64,000 bases of DNA from DAIDKA01 sp963708865 (GTDB lineage: Bacteria; Pseudomonadota; Gammaproteobacteria; Steroidobacterales; Steroidobacteraceae), in the NCBI GenBank assembly GCA_963708865.1, contig CAVPUC010000008.1, positions 434,001 to 498,000 on the forward strand, in the 5' to 3' direction. Shown here in pieces: positions 32,597-41,095 of this stretch. Numbering within the stretch: position 1 is the stretch's first letter; each line of letters begins with the position of its first letter. Position numbers and translations under genes: made by a program. The notes beneath the pieces are model-generated. The model did no database searches. It had not been told where the DNA came from and worked only from the letters and a program-made list of their open reading frames with translations.

Positions 32597-35029
32597 ATGG
32601 CTACTCGAAAGAGCGGACCGAGCGCGCCGGCGCGTTCGAAGACTTCATCCCAGACTGCCGAGGCCAGCAACAGCGCGAAGGGCACCACCGCTGCCGGTGC
32701 CTCGCACCCGGGAGCGGCCACCACCGCTTTGGCAAAACATGCGGCGGACCAGGCGGCGCTCGCCGCCGCCATGCCGTTCAACGCCGATAAGGCGAGTGAG
32801 TTTGCGCCGGCCGCGGCGGTGCGGCCTCCTGAAGGCGCACACGAGGCTTTGCCCTCCCCCACGGCGGGCGCCGGGACGCTGAGTGAGCGCAATGAATCCG
32901 CTAAAACGGGCGAGCCCACGCTCAAGACCCGCTCGCTGGATGGCTCGCTTGCCGACAAGCGCGTGAATTCGGCGGGCGAGCGGCTCACCACCAATCAAGG
33001 TGTGCCCGTCGGCAGCAACCAATCCTCACTGAAGGCGGGACTGCGCGGTCCGACGCTGCTCGAGGATTTCATCCTGCGTGAAAAGATCACCCATTTCGAT
33101 CACGAACGGATTCCGGAGCGCATCGTGCACGCGCGTGGCTCCGCCGCGCACGGTTTTTTTGAAGCCTACGAAACCCTGCCAGACCTGACGCGCGCGACGG
33201 TGTTTGCGAAAGCGGGAAAAATCACGCCGGTATTCGTGCGATTTTCAACCGTCGCAGGCGAGCGCGGATCCGCCGATACCGCGCGCGATGTGCGGGGCTT
33301 TGCGGTCAAGTTCTATACCGATGAGGGCAACTGGGACCTGGTTGGCAACAACATACCGGTGTTTTTCATCCAGGATGCCATGAAGTTTCCGGACTTGATC
33401 CATGCGGTCAAGCCCGAGCCGCACCACCAGATGCCCCAGGCCGCCTCCGCACATGACACGTTCTGGGACTTCGTTTCGCTGATGCCCGAATCCACGCACA
33501 TGCTGCTGTGGGTGATGTCGGACCGGGCGATTCCGCGCAGCTACCGGATGATGCAGGGGTTTGGCGTGCATACCTTCCGGCTGGTCAATAGCGCCGGTGC
33601 GTCCACTTTCTGCAAGTTTCACTGGAAGCCGCGCCTCGGCACCCACTCGCTGGTATGGGATGAGGCCGTCAAGATTGCCGGCGCCGATCCGGACTTCCAT
33701 CGTCGCGACCTGTGGGAGGCGATCGAGTCGGGTCACTATCCGGAGTGGGAATTGGGGATCCAGACCTTCTCGGAGGCCGACGCGGAGAAGTTCAGCTTCG
33801 ACATTCTGGATGCGACCAAACTCATTCCCGAGGAACTCGTTCCGGTGAAGCCGATCGGCAGGATGGTCCTTAACCGCAATCCCGATAACTTTTTCGCGGA
33901 GACTGAGCAGGTGGCCTTCTGCACCGCCCATGTCATCCCGGGCATCGACTTCAGCAATGATCCGCTGCTGCACGGCCGCATCCATTCCTACGTTGACACC
34001 CAGCTGACACGGCTGGGTGGCCCGAATTTCCACGAGATTCCCATCAATGCCCCGCTTGCGCCGGTCCATAACAACCAGCGCGACGGGCTGCATCGCCAGG
34101 CGATCGCCCGCGGACGAGTCGCCTACGAACCCAATTCGCTTGGCGGAGGCTGCCCCTTCCAGGCGGGCGCGGCAGGGTTCGTCTCCTTCGCTGAAGCGAT
34201 CGAGCCGGACAATGCACCCATCGACAAGGTGCGCGGCAAGCCCGAAAAGTTCGCGGAGCACTACTCGCAGGCGTCGCTGTTCTTCAACAGCCAGACGCCG
34301 CAAGAACAGGCCCACATCATCGGTGGATTTCGCTTTGAGCTCAGCAAGGTCACGGTGCCGGCGATCCGTCAGCGCGTGGTGTCGTCATTGCGCAATGTCT
34401 CGGAGCGACTGGCGAAGGAAGTCGCAAAAGGGCTTGGCATGGAACTGCCTGAGGCCATGCCGCGCGCCGTCAAACGTACGCCGAAACCTGAAGTGACGAT
34501 CTCCAAGCCCTTGTCACTGATGGCGTTGCCGGGTAACGGTGGCATTGCCACCCGCAAGATCGCGATCCTGATCGCCGATGGCGTGCGCGGTAAATCCATC
34601 GTTCCGCTGCTCAAGGCGCTCGAAACCGCAGGGGCTGTGCCGCGGCTGCTGTCCAGTCGCCTGGGCACCGTGAAGGGGCAGGGCAATGAGCGTTTCGAGA
34701 TCGATGCGACGCTGGAGAATTCCCCGGCCGTGCTGTTCGATGCGCTGGTGCTGCCCGATGGCGAGGACGCCGTACAGACGCTGGCAGAGGATGGCCATGC
34801 GATGGAGTTCATCAAGGACCAATACCGGCATTGCAAGACCATCCTGGCACTGGGTGCGTCGTCGACCCTGCTGCAGAAGGCGGGGATCCATGCCGATCTG
34901 CCGTCCGGCGCCAAGGACCCGGGACTGTTGACCACGGCGGCCTCGGAACAGACGGACACGGCGGCGTTCATCGCTGCGATTGCCAAACACCGCCATCCGG
35001 AGCGTGATTCCGATCCGCCGATTATTTGA
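32597..35029 (+). CDS. katE: large-subunit (clade II) catalase, HPII/KatE type
   Basis: Monofunctional heme catalase of 810 residues. Order: a long Ala/Ser/Thr-rich N-terminal extension (about 1-140), the catalase barrel with catalytic His178 in ERIVHARGSAAHGFFE, Asn in LVGNNIPVFFIQDAMKFPDL, the proximal heme Tyr region RIHSYVDTQLTRLGGPNFHE, and a C-terminal DJ-1/PfpI-like flavodoxin-fold domain (about 655-790, IAILIADGVRGKSIVPLLKA) that defines the large clade. The N-terminal extension is longer than in E. coli HPII. Preceded by AGGAGATATCC before the ATG. Expected role: H2O2 removal in stationary phase or stress. Confidence 0.95.
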   Translation: MATRKSGPSAPARSKTSSQTAEASNSAKGTTAAGASHPGAATTALAKHAADQAALAAAMPFNADKASEFAPAAAVRPPEGAHEALPSPTAGAGTLSERNESAKTGEPTLKTRSLDGSLADKRVNSAGERLTTNQGVPVGSNQSSLKAGLRGPTLLEDFILREKITHFDHERIPERIVHARGSAAHGFFEAYETLPDLTRATVFAKAGKITPVFVRFSTVAGERGSADTARDVRGFAVKFYTDEGNWDLVGNNIPVFFIQDAMKFPDLIHAVKPEPHHQMPQAASAHDTFWDFVSLMPESTHMLLWVMSDRAIPRSYRMMQGFGVHTFRLVNSAGASTFCKFHWKPRLGTHSLVWDEAVKIAGADPDFHRRDLWEAIESGHYPEWELGIQTFSEADAEKFSFDILDATKLIPEELVPVKPIGRMVLNRNPDNFFAETEQVAFCTAHVIPGIDFSNDPLLHGRIHSYVDTQLTRLGGPNFHEIPINAPLAPVHNNQRDGLHRQAIARGRVAYEPNSLGGGCPFQAGAAGFVSFAEAIEPDNAPIDKVRGKPEKFAEHYSQASLFFNSQTPQEQAHIIGGFRFELSKVTVPAIRQRVVSSLRNVSERLAKEVAKGLGMELPEAMPRAVKRTPKPEVTISKPLSLMALPGNGGIATRKIAILIADGVRGKSIVPLLKALETAGAVPRLLSSRLGTVKGQGNERFEIDATLENSPAVLFDALVLPDGEDAVQTLAEDGHAMEFIKDQYRHCKTILALGASSTLLQKAGIHADLPSGAKDPGLLTTAASEQTDTAAFIAAIAKHRHPERDSDPPII

Positions 35030-35132
35030 TCTCTGAGCGTCTGACAGGGCCTCGGCACACTCGCTGATACGCGCGGCCGTGGGATCCGGCAGAACACTGC
35101 GGCCCACATGCTTATCGTGAAAGGGGCAAATC

Positions 35133-35267
35133 GTGAGCAACCGCGCCAGCGTTGACCATCATCGGCAGCTCGAGAGCGCTTTCCGCCGCGTCAAAGCGGC
35201 GCTGAGCGCCGCCGAGCGCAACCGCGCGCACTCGGAGCTTAAAACTGCTGCTGTGCGCGCACGGTGA
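35133..35267 (+). CDS. possible small protein, 44 residues, unknown
   Basis: GTG-initiated ORF MSNRASVDHHRQLESAFRRV..., ending HSELKTAAVRAR. It is charged and predicted helical, without membrane or signal segments. AAGGGG lies 8 bases before the GTG. The stop overlaps the GTG of the next ORF (GTGA), suggesting coupling. No family recognised; it lies between katE and the transglutaminase-like gene. Confidence 0.35.
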   Translation: MSNRASVDHHRQLESAFRRVKAALSAAERNRAHSELKTAAVRAR

Positions 35268-35554
35268 TCCCTGCCAACGGAAGCGTGAGAGCTGAGTTAG
35301 CGGCGCTCGAAAAGCTTCAGCCCATGACCCGGGAGTACTATCAGAAGCTTGAGCATATTCGAAGCGCAGTGGCTGACTCGGCCGAGGCGGTGGATGACCC
35401 GTGGTTTCGACCGCCGCGAGCCGACTGCCGTCGCGGCTCAGGTCGGCGGCTAGCGCAGCACCTGATCGTCCGCGCCCAGACTTGTCCTACGAGCTGTTAC
35501 GCGACGCGGGAATGTGTCGCTCGCCTGCCCGCCATTACATTCGGTGGTACTTAA
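35264..35554 (+). CDS. possible small protein, 96 residues, unknown
   Basis: Opens at GTG 35264, inside the stop codon of the previous small ORF. The first half (ELAALEKLQPMTREYYQKLE, HIRSAVADSAEAVDDPWF) has normal amino-acid use and looks helical; the second half (RADCRRGSGRRLAQHL, Cys/Arg-rich) looks like non-coding read-through, so the true gene may be shorter or broken. No family recognised. Confidence 0.3.
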   Translation: MIPANGSVRAELAALEKLQPMTREYYQKLEHIRSAVADSAEAVDDPWFRPPRADCRRGSGRRLAQHLIVRAQTCPTSCYATRECVARLPAITFGGT

Positions 35555-35577
35555 CAATGTAGGCCGCAGGGGGTCCT

Positions 35578-36450
35578 ATGAAAATCCGCTTCGGGTATGA
35601 GCTGGTGTACAGCAGTCCGCAGGTGACGCCCATGGTGTTGCTGCTGCGGGCAGCGCCCAAGCCCACACAGCGCCTCCTGGTCACCGACTTCATGCACACC
35701 AACCCGGTGGTGCCGCTCTCAACCTACCGGGACGTCTTTGGCAATCTGTGCACCCGGCTGCAGGCGCCCGCCGGCACCATCCGTATCAGCGCAGACGGTT
35801 TGATCGAGGACTGCGGGATCGCGGAACCCGCCCATTGGGCTGCAGCGGAAACGCCCATCAGCGCGCTGCCGCCTGAGGCACTCATGTACATGCTTCCGAG
35901 CCGCTATTGCGAAAGCGATCTGCTCGCGAGCGAGGCGCTACAGCTGTTTGGGCATCTGCAGCCGGGCTGGCCGCGGGTGCAGGCCATCTGCGATTTCGTC
36001 AATCAGCATGTGACGTTCGGCTACCAATACGCACGCCACACCAAAACAGCCCTGGAAACGTACCGCGAGGGCCAAGGCGTTTGCCGCGACATGGCGCACC
36101 TGGCAATTGCCTTCTGCCGGGCCCTGAGCATTCCGGCGCGCTACGCGACCGGTTATCTCGGCGACATCGGCGTGCCGGTGGTGGATGCACCCATGGACTT
36201 TGCCGGCTGCATGGAAGTCTTCCTGGATGGAGCCTGGCACACCTTTGATCCGCGCAATAATGCACGGCGCATCGGTCGTTTGATGATCGCGCGTGGCCGC
36301 GATGCCGCCGATGTGGCCATCAGCACTGCCTTTGGACCCTCGTATCTGCAGGTCTTCCGCGTATGGACCGATGAGATTTCGGAAACCGAAGCCGCGCAGA
36401 TGCTCGGCCGTCCGGTCCCTATGCCGCCGATGGCCGTACAGGTTGCCTAG
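35578..36450 (+). CDS. transglutaminase-like protein, copy A
   Basis: A 290-residue protein with an N-terminal transglutaminase-associated beta domain (about 1-110, MKIRFGYELVYSSPQVTPMV) and a transglutaminase-like papain-fold core (about 125-235). The nucleophile Cys169 lies in GQGVCRDMAHLAIAFCRAL and Asp224 in HTFDPRNN. At the usual catalytic-His position (family pattern H-A-W-x-E-V) the sequence is AGCMEV, so that His is absent; His221 nearby could substitute or the enzyme may be inactive. No signal peptide. A paralog sits at 56366-57235, with the region from residue 110 to 270 nearly identical. Preceded by small ORFs, followed by a c-di-GMP gene. Confidence 0.82.
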   Translation: MKIRFGYELVYSSPQVTPMVLLLRAAPKPTQRLLVTDFMHTNPVVPLSTYRDVFGNLCTRLQAPAGTIRISADGLIEDCGIAEPAHWAAAETPISALPPEALMYMLPSRYCESDLLASEALQLFGHLQPGWPRVQAICDFVNQHVTFGYQYARHTKTALETYREGQGVCRDMAHLAIAFCRALSIPARYATGYLGDIGVPVVDAPMDFAGCMEVFLDGAWHTFDPRNNARRIGRLMIARGRDAADVAISTAFGPSYLQVFRVWTDEISETEAAQMLGRPVPMPPMAVQVA

Positions 36451-36488
36451 CCACAGGCATCGCGACGGCCAGCCGCTGGGTGGCCGCT

Positions 36489-36509
36489 TGTAGGACAGCG
36501 TGTAGGACA
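36489..36509 (+). repeat. short direct repeat TGTAGGACA x2
   Basis: TGTAGGACA occurs at 36489-36497 and 36501-36509, a 12-base period close to one helical turn, 94 bp before the start of the GGDEF-EAL gene. It could be a tandem activator site or chance. Confidence 0.3.
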
Positions 36510-36602
36510 AATTCGCTTTCACCGGGCCGCGCGGTGGTCCGGCGTGCATTCTGTGACCTGTGCACGGCCACGCTTGAGTGTGCGCCTGATTAGATCAGAC
36601 GC

Positions 36603-39302
36603 ATGAAAGGGTGGATACGGGCCGTACCAAGTCGATTTCGCTTAGGCATCGTCGGACGACTGTCGATCAGTTTCGTTGGCGTCGCCCTGCTGATCCTGGC
36701 CGCCAATCTGGTGGTGCAGCAGGGCATCCTCGTCGAGAGAACGACGCGCGTCACGGCACCTTCACCGCCGGCCGCCGCACCGGTCGCCGCGACACCCGTG
36801 CCGCCGCCAGTGAGCGCGGCGCCCGTGGATCCTTCCCCCCAGCTGCTCGAGAATGCGTTGGCGGCACTGGCAAACTTCGACGAGGCGTGCCGGGCACGAA
36901 TCAAGAATGCGGATGTGTCCGCCGCGGCAGCGTATAAGCAGGCCGCGGCGGAGCTCAACGCCGCCCTCGCGCCGATGGGCGACACACCCCGGTCCGAACT
37001 GCATGCCTATACCGCGCGCGCCGGCGCGCTGATCCGGGTCGCCGATGCGCGGCGCGCGGCCGAACTGAGCCGCAAGGCGCAGGTGGACAGTTTGAACGTT
37101 CGGGTCAAGAAGCTGCTGGCGGGCGCGTGGACCATTCTTGGCCGTGTCGTGGCGCGGCAATCGCTGGTCGTTCTCGGCGACGATCTGGATGCCCTGCGAC
37201 AGCATTCTGAGCCGCTGGAGGCACCGACCCCCCTTTCGGCAGCCCAGATCAGCGCCATCATCGCCGCTGAGCAGCGCGTGCAGAAGACGCTCGCCGATAA
37301 TGCCTCGAGCTTCCGCAGCGCCCAAGGCAACGAGTGGTATCAGTCGATGGCCGCCGATATGGCGCAGGTGATCACGCTGCGCGCGTCCTCCATCCAGCTT
37401 GCCGGCACGCTGTCCGACGGACTTCAGGCATTTGCCGAGCAGGGCAGCCGCTTACGGCACACCGTCTTCAAGGCTCGCGCCGCGGCGACCCCGATCGCGC
37501 CGCAACAGCCTGTCGCAGCCGCGGTGGCCGTCCAGCCGACGGTGCGAGCGCCAAGCCGGTCGATCGTCGAGACGAAATCCGTCACGCGGATGCCGGCCCA
37601 GTCCGGGTCGCAGCGCGCCATCGCGTGGGGCAGCGCGGCGGCCGCGCTGCTGATGCTGCTCATGTGCGTCGGCATCGTCATCAGCATCGTCAGACCCGCC
37701 CGGCGGCTGTTGCGCGCCACGGAGGAAATTGCGGCGGGACGCTATGCGGTGCGGGTGGCCAGTGGTGGAATCGCCGAATTAGACGCCATCGCCACCGCCT
37801 TCAACACCATGGCCGAGGAACTCGCCTCGGCAAAGGCGCTGAGCCAGCAATACCAGCAGGGCCTGGAAGAGAAAATCCAGCAACGCACCCGGCGCCTGCG
37901 GGAGCTGTCGCAGCGCGATCCCCTGACGGCACTGCCGAACCGCCGTCACCTGTTTACGCTGCTCGATGCGGCGCTCGAGCGCGCGCAGCGCTCCGGTCAT
38001 TGGGTCGGGGTTCTGTTTCTTGACGTCGATAACTTCAAGTACATCAACGACGGGCTAGGCCATGCGTTTGGCGACAGCGTCTTGAAGGCGATGGGTCAGC
38101 GCCTGGCCGAGATCACCCAGTCGTATGGATTTGCGGCCCGACTGGGCGGCGATGAGTTCACCGTCGTTCTGGAGTGCGCGAGGACGATCGAGGATGTCGA
38201 AGCGGTCGGCGAGGCGCTGGTCGCGGCATTTCAGTCACCCATGTTGATCGAGGGTCGCGAGCTCATCGTGAGCATCAGCGTCGGTGCATGTGCCTATCCC
38301 GTTCATGCCCAGCAGTCCGGCGCGCTCTTGAAGGCGGCCGACATGGCGCTGTTCCGGGCCAAGGCCTTGGGCCGCAGCCAGCTGTCGATCTTCACGTCGG
38401 ACCTTGCGCAGATTGCGGCGGCCCGGTTTGCCACCGAGCAGGGCTTGCGGCGCGCCATTGAGCGCGGGGAATTCGAGTTGCACTTCCAGCCCGAATTAAA
38501 TGCCGAAACGCTGGAGATCGGACTGGTCGAAGCGCTGATCCGCTGGCGCACAAGCTCCGGTGAGTTGATCCCGCCCGGTAAGTTCCTTTCGGTCGCGGAG
38601 GATTCCGGGTTGGCGCTCGAAATCGGCGACTGGGTATTGCGCGCGGCGATCAGTGCGGCATCTGGATGGCAGCGCGGGCCATGGGCCAAGGCACGGGTGG
38701 CGATCAACGTGTCGTCCCGGCAGCTGACTGACGACAACTTCGTCGATCGCGTTCAGGCGCTATTGGCTGAATTCGCGCTGCCGACTCGCTGTATTGAGAT
38801 TGAATTGACCGAGTCCGTGCTGCAGACGGGCCCTTCCACCATTGCCTCGTTAAGAAGGTTTCGCGAACTGGGTATTGCGGTTGCACTGGATGACTTCGGG
38901 ACCGGCTATTCCTCTTTGGCCTCTCTGGAGATGCTGCCGCTATCACGCGTCAAGCTGGATCGTTCGTTGATATCGGGCATCGACACCAATCCGCGATCCG
39001 CCGCCATTGCCGAAGCGATCATCGTCATGTGTCAGAAACTCGGACTTGAGATCACGGCCGAAGGCGTCGAACGACCCGAGCAATTCGCTTATCTGGTCCG
39101 GCAACGCTCGATGTTCATTCAGGGGTTTCTGCTGGCGCACGCGGTCCCGCAAGACGAACTCATTCAAGAGTTCAGAATCGTCAAAGAGCGGGCACAAGAG
39201 CTGCTGCTCAGCTCAAGGGAGTCGCCCGTCACGGCTGTCAAACACGGCGAAGCCCGTCAGCTCGCGCCGCCCGGTCCGGGGTACGCTGCAGCCAAGGCCT
39301 GA
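36603..39302 (+). CDS. HAMP-GGDEF-EAL c-di-GMP signalling protein
   Basis: An 899-residue inner-membrane protein. The first transmembrane helix (about 15-38) is followed by a Pro/Ala-rich stretch and a mostly helical periplasmic region, a second helix (about 340-362, AAALLMLLMCVGIVISIVRP), a HAMP domain (about 363-415), a coiled-coil stretch (LEEKIQQRTRRLRELSQRD), a GGDEF domain with intact GGDEF at 515-519, and an EAL domain with EAL at 643-645, DDFGTGYSSL and ITAEGVE. Both active sites look complete, so it may be bifunctional with direction set by the periplasmic sensor. The periplasmic region has no recognised ligand-binding family. 152 bp after transglutaminase copy A. Confidence 0.92.
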   Translation: MKGWIRAVPSRFRLGIVGRLSISFVGVALLILAANLVVQQGILVERTTRVTAPSPPAAAPVAATPVPPPVSAAPVDPSPQLLENALAALANFDEACRARIKNADVSAAAAYKQAAAELNAALAPMGDTPRSELHAYTARAGALIRVADARRAAELSRKAQVDSLNVRVKKLLAGAWTILGRVVARQSLVVLGDDLDALRQHSEPLEAPTPLSAAQISAIIAAEQRVQKTLADNASSFRSAQGNEWYQSMAADMAQVITLRASSIQLAGTLSDGLQAFAEQGSRLRHTVFKARAAATPIAPQQPVAAAVAVQPTVRAPSRSIVETKSVTRMPAQSGSQRAIAWGSAAAALLMLLMCVGIVISIVRPARRLLRATEEIAAGRYAVRVASGGIAELDAIATAFNTMAEELASAKALSQQYQQGLEEKIQQRTRRLRELSQRDPLTALPNRRHLFTLLDAALERAQRSGHWVGVLFLDVDNFKYINDGLGHAFGDSVLKAMGQRLAEITQSYGFAARLGGDEFTVVLECARTIEDVEAVGEALVAAFQSPMLIEGRELIVSISVGACAYPVHAQQSGALLKAADMALFRAKALGRSQLSIFTSDLAQIAAARFATEQGLRRAIERGEFELHFQPELNAETLEIGLVEALIRWRTSSGELIPPGKFLSVAEDSGLALEIGDWVLRAAISAASGWQRGPWAKARVAINVSSRQLTDDNFVDRVQALLAEFALPTRCIEIELTESVLQTGPSTIASLRRFRELGIAVALDDFGTGYSSLASLEMLPLSRVKLDRSLISGIDTNPRSAAIAEAIIVMCQKLGLEITAEGVERPEQFAYLVRQRSMFIQGFLLAHAVPQDELIQEFRIVKERAQELLLSSRESPVTAVKHGEARQLAPPGPGYAAAKA

Positions 39303-39500
39303 AGATCGGCGGGCGTGAGCGCGATGGAAAGCGCCGCGGCGTTTTCCCTGGCATGCGCCGGAGAACCGGATTCCGGGATGGCGATGACATTACCGCTGCG
39401 GATCGCCCAGGCCAGTGCAACCGCGGCTGCCGAGCACCCATCCCGAGCGCGGAAGCTACCGGAATTCTCAGCGCCTCGTAGAGACCCGCAGCGCTCATTA
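39257..39500 (-). pseudogene. remnant of an aldo/keto reductase (C-terminal part)
   Basis: The minus strand encodes GCSAAAVALAWAIRSGNVIA, IPESGSPAHARENAAALSIA and LTPADLQALAAAYPGP, matching the C-terminal helix and NADP-binding end of aldo/keto reductases. The in-frame sequence upstream does not continue the family, and the neighbouring frame (LYEALRIPVASALG) looks like the displaced preceding segment, so there is at least one frameshift and the N-terminal three quarters are gone. It overlaps the end of the GGDEF-EAL gene by 46 bases. The rest of the 39303-39806 gap holds nothing I recognise. Confidence 0.55.
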
Positions 39501-39806
39501 GCCGGCGTCGGTACTCCTCCGATGTAAGCGTACTGGCTCATAGGGCGAGGAGCGGCGAATGTCGCAATGGAGCGCTCTGCGATGAGCGGTATCCCGCCAC
39601 TTTGTGCCGACGGCACTTGGACGCGTTTGGGGAAGCTGTCGTTTGCAGCTGTATCCGCAATCGCGCGCCGCATTGGTGTGTGCCGGTGCGATCCGGTACG
39701 GGATCCAGTCTTTTCAATGTGCCGATTGCATCGCCTTGCCTGACAAGCCTCCCGCCGTCGCAGACTTCGCGAAGGCGGGAGCCTGAGGGCCGCGGGTCAA
39801 TTGATG

Positions 39807-40328
39807 TTACGGCGCGATTCGAACTGCGTACGACGTACCAGGGTAGCCGCCGGGCGGTGGTGTCGGCGAAGGGTCTCCCGGTGCAGGCACCATGTTGCCG
39901 TGCATGTCGAAGAAAATGGAAACGTTAGTTCCCGTATATGAGTTTCCATCCCTCGACAGGGTGTCAGTCTCGGTCTCGTTGAAGTACCCGGTGACGAATC
40001 CGCCGGTAAAAATCCAGCCGTAGTGGTTGCGGGAATAAGTCCATGGGCCCGCTGCTACCCAAGACCCCATGCAGATGTTGCCGCCGAGTACGGGAAAATT
40101 GATGTTCTCCCATTCAGTGCCGTCACTGTGCCATTGAATGAACGCACTGCCATTGGGATAGGTTACCTGCCAGGTCCCCACGATGCCCTCATGGGTCCCG
40201 AAGTGATGTGAAGAAAGTTGCATCTGCACGTGATTCCCGGCGCCTGAATATGCGCAGTTAGCATGTGCAGGCAGTCCGAAAAGCAATAACGCTGCAATAG
40301 CAGCAATTCCGATGAAGGTTGTTTTCAT
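39807..40328 (-). CDS. small secreted protein, unknown function
   Basis: A 173-residue protein with a clear signal peptide (MKTTFIGIAAIAALLLFGLP, cleavage near AHA-NC). The mature part is rich in aromatic residues and Gly/Thr: GIVGTWQVTYPNGSAFIQWH, NICMGSWVAAGPWTYSRNHY, FTGGFVTGYFNETETDTL. This resembles small lipocalin-like or calycin-type secreted proteins of proteobacteria, but no family is certain. It ends in a Pro-rich tail. The start at 40328 follows AGGGGA. An upstream dyad (40388-40408) and TTGACA element suggest regulated expression. Its GC content is lower than that of its neighbours, hinting at transfer. Confidence 0.75.
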   Translation of the reverse strand: MKTTFIGIAAIAALLLFGLPAHANCAYSGAGNHVQMQLSSHHFGTHEGIVGTWQVTYPNGSAFIQWHSDGTEWENINFPVLGGNICMGSWVAAGPWTYSRNHYGWIFTGGFVTGYFNETETDTLSRDGNSYTGTNVSIFFDMHGNMVPAPGDPSPTPPPGGYPGTSYAVRIAP

Positions 40329-40387
40329 GAAGTTATCCCCTAGGTGATTTTGCTCGTTGCAGAACATCTTCCGATGGCATGACCATG

Positions 40388-40430
40388 TCACCGTAAAACA
40401 TACGGTGATTTCGCAAAACCAAGTTGTCAA
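40388..40430 (-). promoter_or_regulatory. dyad operator and -35-like element upstream of the secreted protein gene
   Basis: TCACCGT (40388-40394) and ACGGTGA (40402-40408) form a perfect 7-bp inverted repeat with a 7-base spacer. On the minus strand TTGACA (40430-40425) lies 16 bases upstream of it, so the dyad covers the expected -10 region, where a bound repressor would block RNA polymerase. No convincing -10 hexamer is visible. Confidence 0.45.
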
Positions 40431-41095
40431 ATCTGGCTTACGGCCGCGCCGCACGCTCACGCTCACGTTTCGGCTGCCACGCCGAATGACGGTTTCTATG
40501 CAGCCACCCGAGCGAGTCAGATGATTGGTGTGGCCGTCTGCTGCTTCGCGTCATTCTTCAGAGCAGTCCTTCGCGCGGCTTTTCTCCAAGGCGGCTCATC
40601 CGAGCTGTTCGTGCACCCATAGGCGTCTGTCACGAGTGAATGCTTTCCGACAGTGAAGCAGCCCGCTTCGCTTGCCCACAGACTCAAGCAAAGAACTTAA
40701 TGCCGACCATGCTGACGATGTTCGCGGTCAACCACAACGCAATAGAAACGAGCTGAACAGTGGGATCGGGCGCGGTGGCCGCAAGCTGAGCCTAGGGATG
40801 ACGCAGGGGAACCGGAACCGTGCGACGCACCTGATCAGGCTAGGAGGTCTATCTGCATCAGCGCGCTCGGCGAGCCGCACGCGAGGCTGGAATATCAGGC
40901 GCAGACTCTGTGGCGGAATTCCACTGAGGGTTATTGAGAGTGGTGTTCCGATGCGATCCGGTTTGACGGTCCGGTAAAGCGCCGGGCCGCAAAGATGGCG
41001 CGCCGCAGCATTGATGCGTGGGCGTGACGCAATGCAGGTTGACTGATAGCTTAACAACAACCGGTCATACCGCCAGTTTGCAGCTTCCGGTCACC
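40431..41095. other. intergenic stretch without a recognised gene
   Basis: About 660 bp between the secreted-protein promoter region and the TIR gene. Open frames here are short, Arg/Ser-rich and lack ribosome sites. I see no tRNA, insertion sequence ends or strong terminator. Base composition is more mixed than in the coding regions, as in a decayed segment. Confidence 0.4.

Noticed and set aside
36489..36509. Direct repeat as a mobile-element target duplication
   Set aside because: The copies are only 3 bp apart with no element between, so it is at most a small regulatory repeat.
40672..40977. Short frame in the gap before the TIR gene
   Set aside because: Arg/Ser-rich, no ribosome site, no similarity recognised; more likely decayed sequence.
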